From: Arthrobacter sp. AZCC_0090
Lineage (GTDB): Bacteria > Actinomycetota > Actinomycetes > Actinomycetales > Micrococcaceae
Assembly (NCBI RefSeq): GCF_014207375.1
Contig: NZ_JACHEE010000017.1
Span: 19,094-83,093 of the forward strand
Direction of reading: 5' to 3'
Length of the DNA stretch: 64,000 nt
Made by a program: the position numbers and the translations under genes. Under the pieces are notes generated by a model that saw only the letters and a program-made list of their open reading frames with translations, was not told the DNA's origin and did not search any database. This document shows, in pieces, positions 8,170 through 16,430 of the stretch; position 1 is the first letter of the stretch; each line of letters opens with the position of its first letter.

Positions 8170-9483
8170 TCAGGACTCCTTGGCAGTGGTGGCCGGTTCG
8201 TAGGCCGGGGTCTTTTTGCCCAAAAGGTACAGGCGGCGCACAGACCAGCAGAAGAGCACCACCAGCAGGACATTGCGGATGGTCAAAACCAAAGCCATCC
8301 AAGGGTTGTTGTGGCTCAGTGCGTCGTAGAAGAGGGGGTAGATAAAGTACGTGGCCACGGCAATGGCTATGAGCATGGCCGCAGGGACCCGCCATTCCTT
8401 CCAGCTGTGCGCGAGCCCTACTGCGACAGCTGGCGCGAGCCAGACCATGAACTGCGGGGATCCGACCTTGTTGAAGACCACGAAGGCCGTGGCCATGGTC
8501 AGGGAACCAGCCAGCAACAGCTCCGTGCGGTCCGTCCCGCCGCTTCGCTTGCCGTTGTGAAGTGCCCAGAACGTCAGGGCAGCGACCAGGAGTGCAGCCA
8601 AGACAAGGAGGGGTTGCATCAGTTGTGACATGAAGGGCGTACCCGGGCCATCCACCTGCATCGAGTTGATGTCCGTGTTCATGTACATCTTGGAGTCACC
8701 AACATGGAGGACCGAGAGCCACAACCAAGGAGTGGTGAAGGTGGCCTCCAGTTGCATGCCACGATCGCCTTGCTGGGTCAGGAAGTTAAGGAGTTTGGGC
8801 AGCGCGCCCACCGCGGCCGCGAGGGCGACCACGAAGGCGCTGGTCAGGATCCCCGCCGCCACCACGCGGGTTCTCTGCTTGACCACAGTGAACAAGGACA
8901 GCAGGACGGCGGCCGGCCAGACTTTCATCCAGGTGGCGACACTCAGGAGGGTGGCGGCAATGAAAGGCTGCGATACCCCATAGGCCAGGGCGATAAGCAC
9001 GATGGGTGCGGTGAATCCATCCACGCGGGCGAAACCCAGCCAACCCATGATGAACACGAAGACAAGCCACCACCATGCTGCGGGAATCGCCTCCCGACGA
9101 CGTCCCCACCCGGTGAGCTTGGCGAGAGCCACGGCGTCGAGCACCGTGATCATGAGCACCCACAGGAAGAAGAACGGTCCGGGACCAGCCGCGCCTGCGA
9201 TGGCCATCGGTATCAGGGCCAGGATGGGGTAGACCCAAGGACTCGGCCCGCCACTGAGGTTCTCATCGCGGAACCCCGCAATAGTCCAGTCCCGATAGAT
9301 GAAGGTGTCACTGAAAGCTTCGCCACGCAAGGAGACGATCAAAGCGAACACGAGGAAAACCAAGTGCACAACGCAGAAGCCCGCGAGCAGACCCTTGGGG
9401 GAGTTGAGCCTTTCTTCCAACGAAGACGGAAGAACACGATGACGGAACCGTGTGAGCGCGCTGAAGAATGAGTCCGTGGAAAT
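8170..9483 (-). CDS. GT87-like membrane mannosyltransferase, paralogue B; apparent ATT start
   Basis: A sister of the gene to its left, with the same layout and motifs: FSDTFIYRDW, PSPWVYPILALIP, WMKVWPAA and FNKVGSPQFMVWLAP, with about ten hydrophobic segments. If translation starts at the ATT at 9483 the protein has 437 residues. That ATT has AAGGA seven bases upstream, and an in-frame TGA (9511-9513) lies just beyond it with no ATG, GTG or TTG between. The only canonical option, TTG 9420, has no ribosome site and cuts off the stretch FFxxLxRxR...LP shared with paralogue A. The two genes are separated by one base and must be one transcript, diverging from mptB2. A role in mannan or lipomannan branching or chain growth is inferred from family and neighbours. 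Confidence 0.85.
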   Translation of the reverse strand: MSTDSFFSALTRFRHRVLPSSLEERLNSPKGLLAGFCVVHLVFLVFALIVSLRGEAFSDTFIYRDWTIAGFRDENLSGGPSPWVYPILALIPMAIAGAAGPGPFFFLWVLMITVLDAVALAKLTGWGRRREAIPAAWWWLVFVFIMGWLGFARVDGFTAPIVLIALAYGVSQPFIAATLLSVATWMKVWPAAVLLSLFTVVKQRTRVVAAGILTSAFVVALAAAVGALPKLLNFLTQQGDRGMQLEATFTTPWLWLSVLHVGDSKMYMNTDINSMQVDGPGTPFMSQLMQPLLVLAALLVAALTFWALHNGKRSGGTDRTELLLAGSLTMATAFVVFNKVGSPQFMVWLAPAVAVGLAHSWKEWRVPAAMLIAIAVATYFIYPLFYDALSHNNPWMALVLTIRNVLLVVLFCWSVRRLYLLGKKTPAYEPATTAKES

Positions 9484-9779
9484 GGGAGGATCCTTGTCAG
9501 GTAGTTGTCGTCACAGGGTGCCGCGAGCCGTTGCGGCGGGAGCCGCTCCAGAACAACATCGGTTCCGTTGAAATTCATGTGGAACCGGCGTGGCTGTGGG
9601 CCTTCGGCATCAGACCAGAGCCCTGTTCATCCTATCTCAGGCAACTTTCGCAGTCCGCCCCTTGGTCCGGAGGACCCCGGGCTGCCGCGGGCGGCGATGC
9701 TACAGTTGCAATAATCCATGGCACCCGGCACTACCACTTTGGCCCGGTTGCGGCAGGGAACCGGACAGGATTTTGTTTG

Positions 9780-11417
9780 ATGGTGACGTCGAAGTTTCGC
9801 GAGCGTGAGGTGAGGAGTTCGTTGGCTCATCCAGAGGCGCTTGACGGCTCCCACGCCCCACGACACGGAACTGCTATCGCCAAAGCGGCAAGGACGGCGA
9901 TCCTTCAAGGATTCATTGGATCTTTGCTCATGGTGGCCGGCTCGGTTGGAGTCGGCTGGCTGGCAACAACCAGCGGCGCTCTGATCCGTATGCCCCTCTT
10001 CATCATGGCCCGGACATCTCCTGTGGGAGTGATCCTGTGCACTGTGATGCTCTGCCTCGGTGCGCTGCTGCTCCTGCGCTCATGGCTGCGTATTGCGCAG
10101 CGGATCGGTGGGTGGAACTCTTCCTCACGTCCTGTGCTCCGGCGTGCATTGTGGATGTGGACTGTGCCCTTGATGTTCGCGCTGCCCCTGTTTAGCAGGG
10201 ATGCCTATGCGTACATCGGCCAGGGCCGGCTTATGCTGCAAGGCTTGAATCCATATACCAACGGCATCTCCGCCCTGAGTAACTACTTTTCCCTCGGTCC
10301 GGACACTTTGTGGACCGAGGCCCCCACGCCGTACGGTCCGTTGTGGCTGTGGATCGAACAGGGTGCCGTTTGGGTAAGCACAGGAATCTTCGATGCAGGC
10401 ATCCCCGAACTTGCCCTGATTCCCTTCCGGCTGGCGGCACTCGGCGGGGTCTTGCTCCTCGCCGTCTACGTTCCGCGATTGGCCGCACTTCATGGAGTGA
10501 ACCCGGACAGGGCGCTTTGGCTTGGGGTTCTCAATCCGGTTCTCCTGATCAACTTCATTGCAAGCGCGCACAATGACTCCTTAATGCTGGGGCTGGTTGT
10601 CACCGGGCTGTACTACGCCTCGGTCAAACGTCCCGTTCTTGGAATAGTGCTGATCACCGCTTCGATCGCCATCAAGCCAATTACTTTGATTGCCTTGCCT
10701 TTTGCTGGCCTTCTGTGGGCAGGGTCCCGCGCCGGGTGGGGCCGCAGGATGTTCTGCTGGACGGCCACGTTGGGCCTATCCCTGGGGTTACTGGCCGCCG
10801 CGGGCTTCGTCAACGGACTGGGATTCGGTTGGCTCGGTGCCTTGCAGACTCCTGGCGCCGTGTGGATCTGGTACGCGCCAGTGGGCCTGCTGGCACATAC
10901 GGCGGGCTTCGCCGTCGGACTTTTCGGCGGTCCCGGAGTCCCTGTGACGGATGTCATCCAGACCATCGGAACGGCGGTCTCTGCCCTTGCTATCGTCTGG
11001 TTTGCCGTCCGCACGCCGGGTCGCGGAATCGGAATGCCAGCGCCGATCGACGACGAACCTGGGTTCAACAAGACTGTGCTTCGCAGGATGGCCTGGGCCT
11101 TCGCCGCCGTCGTCGTCTTGGCGCCGGTGATTCAACCTTGGTACATGGTCTGGCTACTGGTGTTCTTTACTGTGACGGGCATCGCGGACGGACCCCAGCT
11201 CCGGACCGTCTTCTATTTGACGGCGTTCTTCACCCTTATCGCACTGACGGACCAATTAAGTGTCTTCCAGTGGATTCCTCTTGCCGTGGTGCGAGGAGTG
11301 GCTATCGCTATCGCGGTCCTCTTTATTGCCTACCTGGTGTTCTATGACAAGAAGACGCACGTGCTGTTCCGCCCACGTCGCGGCATCTTGCAGCTCAGGC
11401 CCAAGCCCAGGTCCTGA
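9780..11417 (+). CDS. mptB: Second MptB-like alpha-1,6-mannosyltransferase
   Basis: A paralogue of the protein at 5336, about 545 residues, with the same GT-C signatures: FSRDAYAYIGQGRL, NPYTNGISALSNYFSLG, PTPYGPLWLWIEQGA, and SAHNDSLMLGL. Twelve or more hydrophobic segments predict an integral membrane enzyme using polyprenyl-phosphate-mannose. I chose ATG 9780, nine bases after ACAGGA; GTG 9783 is an alternative. The 296-base gap to the divergent GT87 operon must hold both promoters; I could not fix them. The long C-terminal loop differs from the first copy (PGRGIGMPAPIDDEPG). Two MptB-like genes may split core elongation of different mannans, which is an inference. Confidence 0.87.
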   Translation: MVTSKFREREVRSSLAHPEALDGSHAPRHGTAIAKAARTAILQGFIGSLLMVAGSVGVGWLATTSGALIRMPLFIMARTSPVGVILCTVMLCLGALLLLRSWLRIAQRIGGWNSSSRPVLRRALWMWTVPLMFALPLFSRDAYAYIGQGRLMLQGLNPYTNGISALSNYFSLGPDTLWTEAPTPYGPLWLWIEQGAVWVSTGIFDAGIPELALIPFRLAALGGVLLLAVYVPRLAALHGVNPDRALWLGVLNPVLLINFIASAHNDSLMLGLVVTGLYYASVKRPVLGIVLITASIAIKPITLIALPFAGLLWAGSRAGWGRRMFCWTATLGLSLGLLAAAGFVNGLGFGWLGALQTPGAVWIWYAPVGLLAHTAGFAVGLFGGPGVPVTDVIQTIGTAVSALAIVWFAVRTPGRGIGMPAPIDDEPGFNKTVLRRMAWAFAAVVVLAPVIQPWYMVWLLVFFTVTGIADGPQLRTVFYLTAFFTLIALTDQLSVFQWIPLAVVRGVAIAIAVLFIAYLVFYDKKTHVLFRPRRGILQLRPKPRS

Positions 11418-11424
11418 ACCGAAT

Positions 11425-12102
11425 TCAGTCGAGGTGTTTCATCGCCTCACGCAATGCCAACTGGCTCAGGCCGGCCCGTCGGGTTTCCACATAGTCCCGC
11501 ACCCATGGGGGATCCGTTTTGGCGTACTCCCGCAGCGCCCAGCCGATTGCCTTTCTGATGAAGAACTCCCTGTCGGCCAGATTGGCGTCGAGCACAGTGG
11601 CGAGAAGTTCCTGGTCCGTCGCCGACTTTGCCTTGAGCTGGGAAGTGATGGCGGCGCGCCGGATCCAGAAGTCCGGGTCGATTGCCCAGTTCTTCAGCAG
11701 CGGGGTCAGCTTACGCCGGTGGTGCTGAAGAAGGGCACAAATGCGGTCGGAGACACCGTCCGCGAAATCCCACCATGCACCTGTCCGGATGATTTCTTCA
11801 TACAGCGGCAACATCTCCAGGTCCTTGGCCACGAACTTGAGCGAGGTCAGATCGATGGCCGCGTAGCGTTCTTCCCGCCATGTGGCCTCCCGCCACAGCA
11901 GCCTGACGTCGTCGCGCAGTTCTGCCGCAGACCCGAAAGGCAGTTCCTTCGCGGTCGTGAGAACCATGCGACGGACAGTGGGAACCCTGACGCCGAGGGA
12001 CGGCATGGATGATTTCATATACGCTTGCGTCGCTTTCGCGCGTTCCGGATCTGCTTCCGCATACAGGCGGTCCCGGATGATGGCGATTCGTCCATGTTCC
12101 AT
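11425..12102 (-). CDS. DNA alkylation repair protein, AlkD-like
   Basis: A HEAT-repeat DNA glycosylase family protein that removes alkylated bases such as 3- and 7-alkylpurines. The 225-residue length is normal. Typical segments are SMPSLGVRVPTVRRM near the N-terminus, LLWREATWREERYAAIDL, TGAWWDFADGVSDRI (with the DNA-contacting aromatic residues), DPDFWIRRAAI, and REFFIRKAIGWALREYAKTDP. It converges on mptB2 with a 7-base gap and diverges from the map gene. Together with the two Fpg/Nei glycosylases elsewhere it adds to a base-repair set in this window. Confidence 0.9.
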   Translation of the reverse strand: MEHGRIAIIRDRLYAEADPERAKATQAYMKSSMPSLGVRVPTVRRMVLTTAKELPFGSAAELRDDVRLLWREATWREERYAAIDLTSLKFVAKDLEMLPLYEEIIRTGAWWDFADGVSDRICALLQHHRRKLTPLLKNWAIDPDFWIRRAAITSQLKAKSATDQELLATVLDANLADREFFIRKAIGWALREYAKTDPPWVRDYVETRRAGLSQLALREAMKHLD

Positions 12103-12273
12103 ACTGCGACTCTAAGACAGTCTTGCGGGGGACACTTTTGCGGCGAGGCCCTCCCGCGCCGAGCTCGGTGCGCCACCCGGTTGACTAGCACCAGGGCGCC
12201 CATAGAGTGGGGTGGAGGGAGTTCATCCGGTGGCCGGCCCGGGCCCCTTGTTCCTAGTGCTTTGGAGGCCGCT

Positions 12274-13041
12274 TTGTCCATGGTGAAGACGCCAGACGAG
12301 ATTGCACTCATGCGCGAAGCCGGGAGGGTGGTTGCCAACACACTTTCCGCGGTTCGTTCGCAAGCCGAAGTTGGCGTGTCGCTTAAGGAACTGGACGACG
12401 TTGCTGCTGCTTTCATCGAATCAGCGGGAGCCAAGCCGGCATTCCTTAATTACCGTCCGCGATGGGCGTCCACGCCGTTCTCCGGGGTCATTTGCACGAG
12501 CGTCAACGACGCCGTTGTGCACGGCATCCCGGACGGATACGCGCTACAGGACGGCGATCTCTTGAGCGTCGACTGCGGGGCATTCCTGCAGGGATGGTGC
12601 GGAGATGCAGCCGTCAGTTTTATTGTGGGTACTCCGGACCCTGTGGACCAGGAATTGATCGATGCCACGGATGCCGCCCTTGCCCGCGGAATCGAGGCCG
12701 CCCGGATTGGAAACAAGATGGGCGATCTTGCGTACGCCATCGGCGGGGAAGCCAAGCGCGGTGGCTACGGGATCCTCGCCGATCACGGGGGACACGGCAT
12801 TGGCCGGACTATGCACGCGGAACCCAACGTTCCGAACATCGGCCGGCCGGGCCGCGGGGTGAAGCTCGTGGAGGGTCTGGTGATCGCCATTGAGCCGATG
12901 CTGATTCTCGGAGGCAGCGACGACTACTACCACGATGACGACCAATGGACCCTGCGCTCCGCCAATGGCCGCCGTGCGGCGCACAGCGAACACACAGTCG
13001 CGATCACCGCAGACGGCCCCGTTGTCCTGACGCTGCCATAA
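12274..13041 (+). CDS. map: Methionine aminopeptidase, type I
   Basis: Removes initiator methionine from new proteins after deformylation. The metal and catalytic residues are all visible: His in VVHGIPDG, Asp in SVDCGAFL and GDAAVSF, His in GGHGIGRTMHAEPNVPN, Glu in VIAIEPM, and Glu in AHSEHTVAI. GGAGG (12264-12268) sits five bases before a TTG (12274) and eleven before an ATG (12280). I give the TTG, but either start is possible and they differ by two residues. There is no N-terminal zinc-finger or SH3-ligand extension. The gene diverges from alkD and stands alone, so it is probably one of two or more map copies, as is common in actinobacteria. Confidence 0.94.
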   Translation: MSMVKTPDEIALMREAGRVVANTLSAVRSQAEVGVSLKELDDVAAAFIESAGAKPAFLNYRPRWASTPFSGVICTSVNDAVVHGIPDGYALQDGDLLSVDCGAFLQGWCGDAAVSFIVGTPDPVDQELIDATDAALARGIEAARIGNKMGDLAYAIGGEAKRGGYGILADHGGHGIGRTMHAEPNVPNIGRPGRGVKLVEGLVIAIEPMLILGGSDDYYHDDDQWTLRSANGRRAAHSEHTVAITADGPVVLTLP

Positions 13042-13074
13042 GTGGGCTTGCCTCGGCGGCCGGTCTTCAGGAAA

Positions 13075-13671
13075 TCAGCGCCGTAGCCGCATGACCGCCC
13101 TTCCTGGCACCGCCGTGGAAACCGTCGTGAAGCCGGCCACGGTAAACAAATTGACCGTCCCCTGATAGAGATCGGCCGAACCCGCCTTCGGTCGCAGCGA
13201 GGGATCCACGGGGTAGCCTTCGATTATTTCGGCGCCGTGGGCGAAAGCATGCCCGACGGCGGCGGCCAGCAATGCTGCGGCCACGCCGCTCCGGCGGTGG
13301 CCGGGAGAAACCACAAAACAACTGACCGACCAAACCCCAGCGCTTTCGTGGGCGGCCGTTCCTGCGGCCTTGAGGACTTGGGATAGTTCGATGCGTGGAT
13401 AGCATTGGCGCGGCTCGACGGCGCACCAGCCCACCGCTTCGCCGCCTCGAAACGCGAGAACTCCGGGTTCGGGGCCGCCGCCGTCGAACTTGGCTTTGAG
13501 TTGCTCTTTCCGCGCCTCCGGGGGAGTGGTCTTCCAATCCTGACCGGGGAGGGCGAACCACCGGCACCAGCAGCGCGACGGCTCGCCACGGACGCCAAAG
13601 AGCCTTTCGACGTCGGGCCAGGTTGCGGGGCGCGTGGTGATGGCGGCGGAGCCTGGGACGTTCGGGACCAT
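13075..13671 (-). CDS. GNAT-family N-acetyltransferase
   Basis: About 198 residues in one acetyltransferase fold. Motif A, the acetyl-CoA loop, is WSVSCFVVSPGHRRSGVAAALLAAAVGHA, with the QxxGxxG/A-type turn as HRRSGVAA. It is followed by YPVDPS and a C-terminal FxxxGF-like NLFTVAGF. The N-terminal segment RCWCRWFALPGQDW resembles actinobacterial GNATs of unknown substrate. I took the ATG at 13671 (MVPNVPGSAAITTRPATW); an upstream ATG pair near 13770 is possible but gives a low-complexity leader, and neither has a clear ribosome site. It converges on map with a 33-base gap. Substrate unknown. Confidence 0.78.
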   Translation of the reverse strand: MVPNVPGSAAITTRPATWPDVERLFGVRGEPSRCWCRWFALPGQDWKTTPPEARKEQLKAKFDGGGPEPGVLAFRGGEAVGWCAVEPRQCYPRIELSQVLKAAGTAAHESAGVWSVSCFVVSPGHRRSGVAAALLAAAVGHAFAHGAEIIEGYPVDPSLRPKAGSADLYQGTVNLFTVAGFTTVSTAVPGRAVMRLRR

Positions 13672-13915
13672 GGGAACAGCGTAGATCGCAGTGGGCGTGA
13701 AGGCATGGGCTGGCGTGTTTTTGCGGCCTTGGGTCTTCGGCTGCCGGCAAAGGGCTGAATGATGCATCATCGAACGCCCCAACAAAAGTCAAAAGGAGTG
13801 ACCCGCTTCACATATGAAGAGTTTCGCAAAGGTTCATCGATTCATTCGATAAACCACTTAGCCTCTCACTATCGCCTCCGGCAGGGAGGCTCGAGATACA
13901 GGGGGAATATCTCCA

Positions 13916-15367
13916 ATGACGGTTCAGATTGCTCGCAGGACGACCCTGTCGATGGCCGTAGCACTTGGTGGAGCTGCACTGACGGGACTCACTGCGGGCC
14001 CGGCACGGGCTGCCGGCATCGCAGATGTTGACGCGTTCGTCAGCAGGCACAATGGTGCGCTCATCGACTACGACGGCTACCCCACTGATTGGCCCTGGCA
14101 GTGCTTTGACCTGTGGGTCTATTACTGCCGAGAAGTCGTCGGCTTCCAAAATGTCTTGTCAACGCAATACGGCAGCCACCCTGGCTATGCATGTGCCATA
14201 TGGGATGGCTTTGACTACAACGGGAGCGGAGGCTACTTCAATAAAATTGATGCCGGGTCCGCGCCACAAAAGGGCGACATCGCGGTGTGGCAATGGGGTG
14301 CCTACAACCACGCAACGTCACACGTGGCCGTGGTTCTCGAAGATCGAGGCTCCAACGTCCTGGTCTTCGAGCAGAACGGCTGGCCAGACCGCCACTGTGC
14401 GGTTCAGCAGACAACAAAGTCCGGCATCGCCGGATACCTCCGTCCTAAGCAGTTCGTCGGCCCAGTTGCGCCTCCGGGATCGCCCTTGCCCAACAATGAC
14501 ACCGTCGCATTCCAAGCCAACACGGGAAACATGTTCTCGGTCGGGCCAAACGGCACAAAAGATCACCAGTTGGGAATGCGGGCTGGCACGAGCCCGTCCA
14601 TCGCAAAGTTGACATCAGGAATCAACGCCTTCGCTGTTCATGCGAATACCGGCGGACTGTGGACGGTCGACGCCAGTGGCACCTACAACCGACAGATCGG
14701 CATGATGGCCGGGACCAGCCCCGCCCTTACCGCTCTCAACGACGGAACATACAAGGTGGCACTGCAGTCCAACACTGGATCCCTCTGCACCTACGGAAGC
14801 GCAGGCGGATGGGACTATCGCCAGGGCGTGATGGCAGGAACGAGTCCAGCCATCGCCACGCTGGCTAACGGTGACACCATCATCGCCTTCCAGGCAAACA
14901 CAGGCAGTCTCTTTACACTTGGACCCGACGGAACCAGGGATTGGCAACAAGGCATGATGGTCGGAACCAGTCCGGCGATCACGGCTATTGGCAACGAATA
15001 CCAGATCGCTTTCCAAGCCAACACGGGGAGCCTCATCACATATGGTGCAGCCGGAAATAAGGACTGGCAGTTGGGCATGATGAAAGACACGAGCCCCAGC
15101 ATCACCACCCTCAGTGACGGGTCGTTCATAGCGGCATTCCAGGCCAACACCGGCGATTTGTACACCGCAGGGCCGTCCGGAATCAGGAACTGGGGGCTTG
15201 GAATGATGAACAAGACCAGCCCAAGCGTCTCCGCGTGGGGCAGCGCCGCTGGATTTGAAGTTGCGTTCCAAGCAAATACAGGAAGTCTCTTCACGGTCGG
15301 TTCGCGTCTGGACAAGGACTGGCAGCAGGGAATGATGGCAGGCACTAGCCCATCCGGTGGTCACTAG
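13916..15367 (+). CDS. Secreted CHAP-domain amidase/endopeptidase with seven C-terminal beta repeats
   Basis: A 483-residue exported protein. The N-terminus has a twin-arginine-like leader (ARRTTLSMAVALGG, cleavage near ARA-AG at 30-34). Residues 40-178 are a CHAP domain with Cys63 in WQCFDLW, His136 in SHVAVV and the FEQN motif at 151-154, so it should cut peptidoglycan peptide or amide bonds. From residue 197 to the end come seven tandem units of about 41 residues built on FQANTGSLFTVGPDGxRDWQQGMMxGTSPSI, which look like a beta-propeller or lectin-like binding domain. AGGGGGA lies about ten bases before the ATG. A two-domain layout of hydrolase plus wall- or sugar-binding propeller suggests cell-wall remodelling or attack on other bacteria. 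No phage genes are adjacent. Confidence 0.86.
   Translation: MTVQIARRTTLSMAVALGGAALTGLTAGPARAAGIADVDAFVSRHNGALIDYDGYPTDWPWQCFDLWVYYCREVVGFQNVLSTQYGSHPGYACAIWDGFDYNGSGGYFNKIDAGSAPQKGDIAVWQWGAYNHATSHVAVVLEDRGSNVLVFEQNGWPDRHCAVQQTTKSGIAGYLRPKQFVGPVAPPGSPLPNNDTVAFQANTGNMFSVGPNGTKDHQLGMRAGTSPSIAKLTSGINAFAVHANTGGLWTVDASGTYNRQIGMMAGTSPALTALNDGTYKVALQSNTGSLCTYGSAGGWDYRQGVMAGTSPAIATLANGDTIIAFQANTGSLFTLGPDGTRDWQQGMMVGTSPAITAIGNEYQIAFQANTGSLITYGAAGNKDWQLGMMKDTSPSITTLSDGSFIAAFQANTGDLYTAGPSGIRNWGLGMMNKTSPSVSAWGSAAGFEVAFQANTGSLFTVGSRLDKDWQQGMMAGTSPSGGH
14504..15358 (+). repeat. Seven tandem about 41-codon repeats inside the CHAP gene
   Basis: Successive units are marked by ANTG (or SNTG) and, about 22 residues later, GMM/GVM followed by TSP. 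The unit is diverged at DNA level but regular in protein, so it reflects a structural repeat and not a recent expansion. The seventh unit is cut short after TSPS. Seven blades would suit a closed propeller. Confidence 0.85.
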
Positions 15368-15454
15368 GCGCGTAGCGAAACCCGGAAAGCCACCATCCTG
15401 TGCCTGGCAACGAGCCCGGTAGGGGGTTGGTAGCTCCGTAATAAATTAGTACTT

Positions 15455-15496
15455 AGAGCGGCTCTGAACTACGTTTTCGCAGGTCAGAGCCGCTCT
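15455..15496 (+). terminator. 13-bp inverted repeat, probable bidirectional terminator
   Basis: AGAGCGGCTCTGA (15455-15467) and TCAGAGCCGCTCT (15484-15496) are exact complements around a 16-base loop. They lie between the CHAP gene and the opposing tRNA-Arg gene, and TTTGA follows on the plus strand. It can end both transcripts. Confidence 0.75.
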
Positions 15497-15501
15497 TTGA
15501 G

Positions 15502-15574
15502 TGCCCCGGGAGGGAATCGAACCCCCGACCAAGAGATTAGAAGGCTCCTGCTCTATCCTCTGAGCTACCGAGGC
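15502..15574 (-). tRNA. tRNA-Arg (TCT anticodon)
   Basis: Reading leftward: acceptor GCCTCGG/CCGGGGC, D-arm GCTC...GAGC, anticodon loop CTTCTAA with TCT, T-arm GGGGG TTCGATT CCCTC, discriminator A. The anticodon stem GGAGC/TCTCT has one G-T pair and a C31/T39 mismatch, which is unusual. CCA is not encoded. Confidence 0.92.
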
Positions 15575-15793
15575 TGGCGGCGCATGAACAGCTCGTGGCT
15601 GAGGCGCCATCAAGAGTTTACATTGTGGCGGCTGCCTGTGTTGTCAGGTCGGCCACGGCGGTGACCCTTCCTCCACAGACGGCTATTTGGTGGGGCTATG
15701 CACATACGGGAATTGCGTACTGCCGCCGATCTTGGCGGCACGTGAAGCTGAAAGGGCCAGACAGGCACTTTCAACTCAGGTTAGGACAAGACC

Positions 15794-16357
15794 ATGAACG
15801 ACATCATCACCGTCCGGGGATTCGTGGCCTCGGAAATCAGAAGCTCGACGACGCCGGGCGGAACCGGGACTGCATCGTTCCGTCTGGGCTCGACGGAGCG
15901 CAGGTTCGACCGCGCCAACGATGTCTGGATCGATGGCAACACCAACTGGTTTACCGTCCAAGCCTTCAGGCATCTCGCGGGAAATATCGGGTGCAGCGTC
16001 AAGAAGGGTCAGCGGATCATCGTGGTTGGCAAACTCAAGTTGAGGCAATGGGAGCGCGACGGCAAGGTCTACCATGTTGCCGAAATCATTGCCGAGTCAG
16101 TAGGGCACGACCTCATGTGGGGCTCGGCGAACTTCATTCGGACCACAAGCGGTACGAGTCCACAAAGCACTCCCGCGGCCGCGGACGCGCCGGAGAATCA
16201 GTGGCCCGCGGCGGAAGACGACGGTGACGGCGGCCCGCACGACGACGAGGACGCAAGTGCCGCAGCCGAGCGGGGAGTGATTCTTCCAGCCGGAGAAGGT
16301 GACGAGCCCGTACTTGTTGATGCTGATACAGGAGAGCTTGTGGACGTGGGTGTTTGA
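15794..16357 (+). CDS. ssb: Single-stranded DNA-binding protein, second paralogue
   Basis: The N-terminal 110 residues form the SSB OB fold: ITVRGFVASEIR, ASFRLGSTERRFDR, WFTVQAFRHLAGNI, KGQRIIVVGKLKLRQWERDG. The 187-residue protein then has a low-complexity acidic tail (AAEDDGDGGPHDDEDAS) but lacks the C-terminal DDxxPF tip through which housekeeping SSB recruits partner proteins. It is therefore probably an accessory SSB, like the SsbB of other actinobacteria, which serves competence, recombination or chromosome segregation. Start ATG 15794 is preceded by AGGACAAG. It is the first gene of a possible run with the lipoprotein and ettA. Confidence 0.86.
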   Translation: MNDIITVRGFVASEIRSSTTPGGTGTASFRLGSTERRFDRANDVWIDGNTNWFTVQAFRHLAGNIGCSVKKGQRIIVVGKLKLRQWERDGKVYHVAEIIAESVGHDLMWGSANFIRTTSGTSPQSTPAAADAPENQWPAAEDDGDGGPHDDEDASAAAERGVILPAGEGDEPVLVDADTGELVDVGV

Positions 16358-16430
16358 ATCAGGTCGCCGTGGGCATCCGCGGATTGCCATGCGGCGCAGC
16401 ATGCAGTGCGCCGCATGGCAGAATGGCCGG

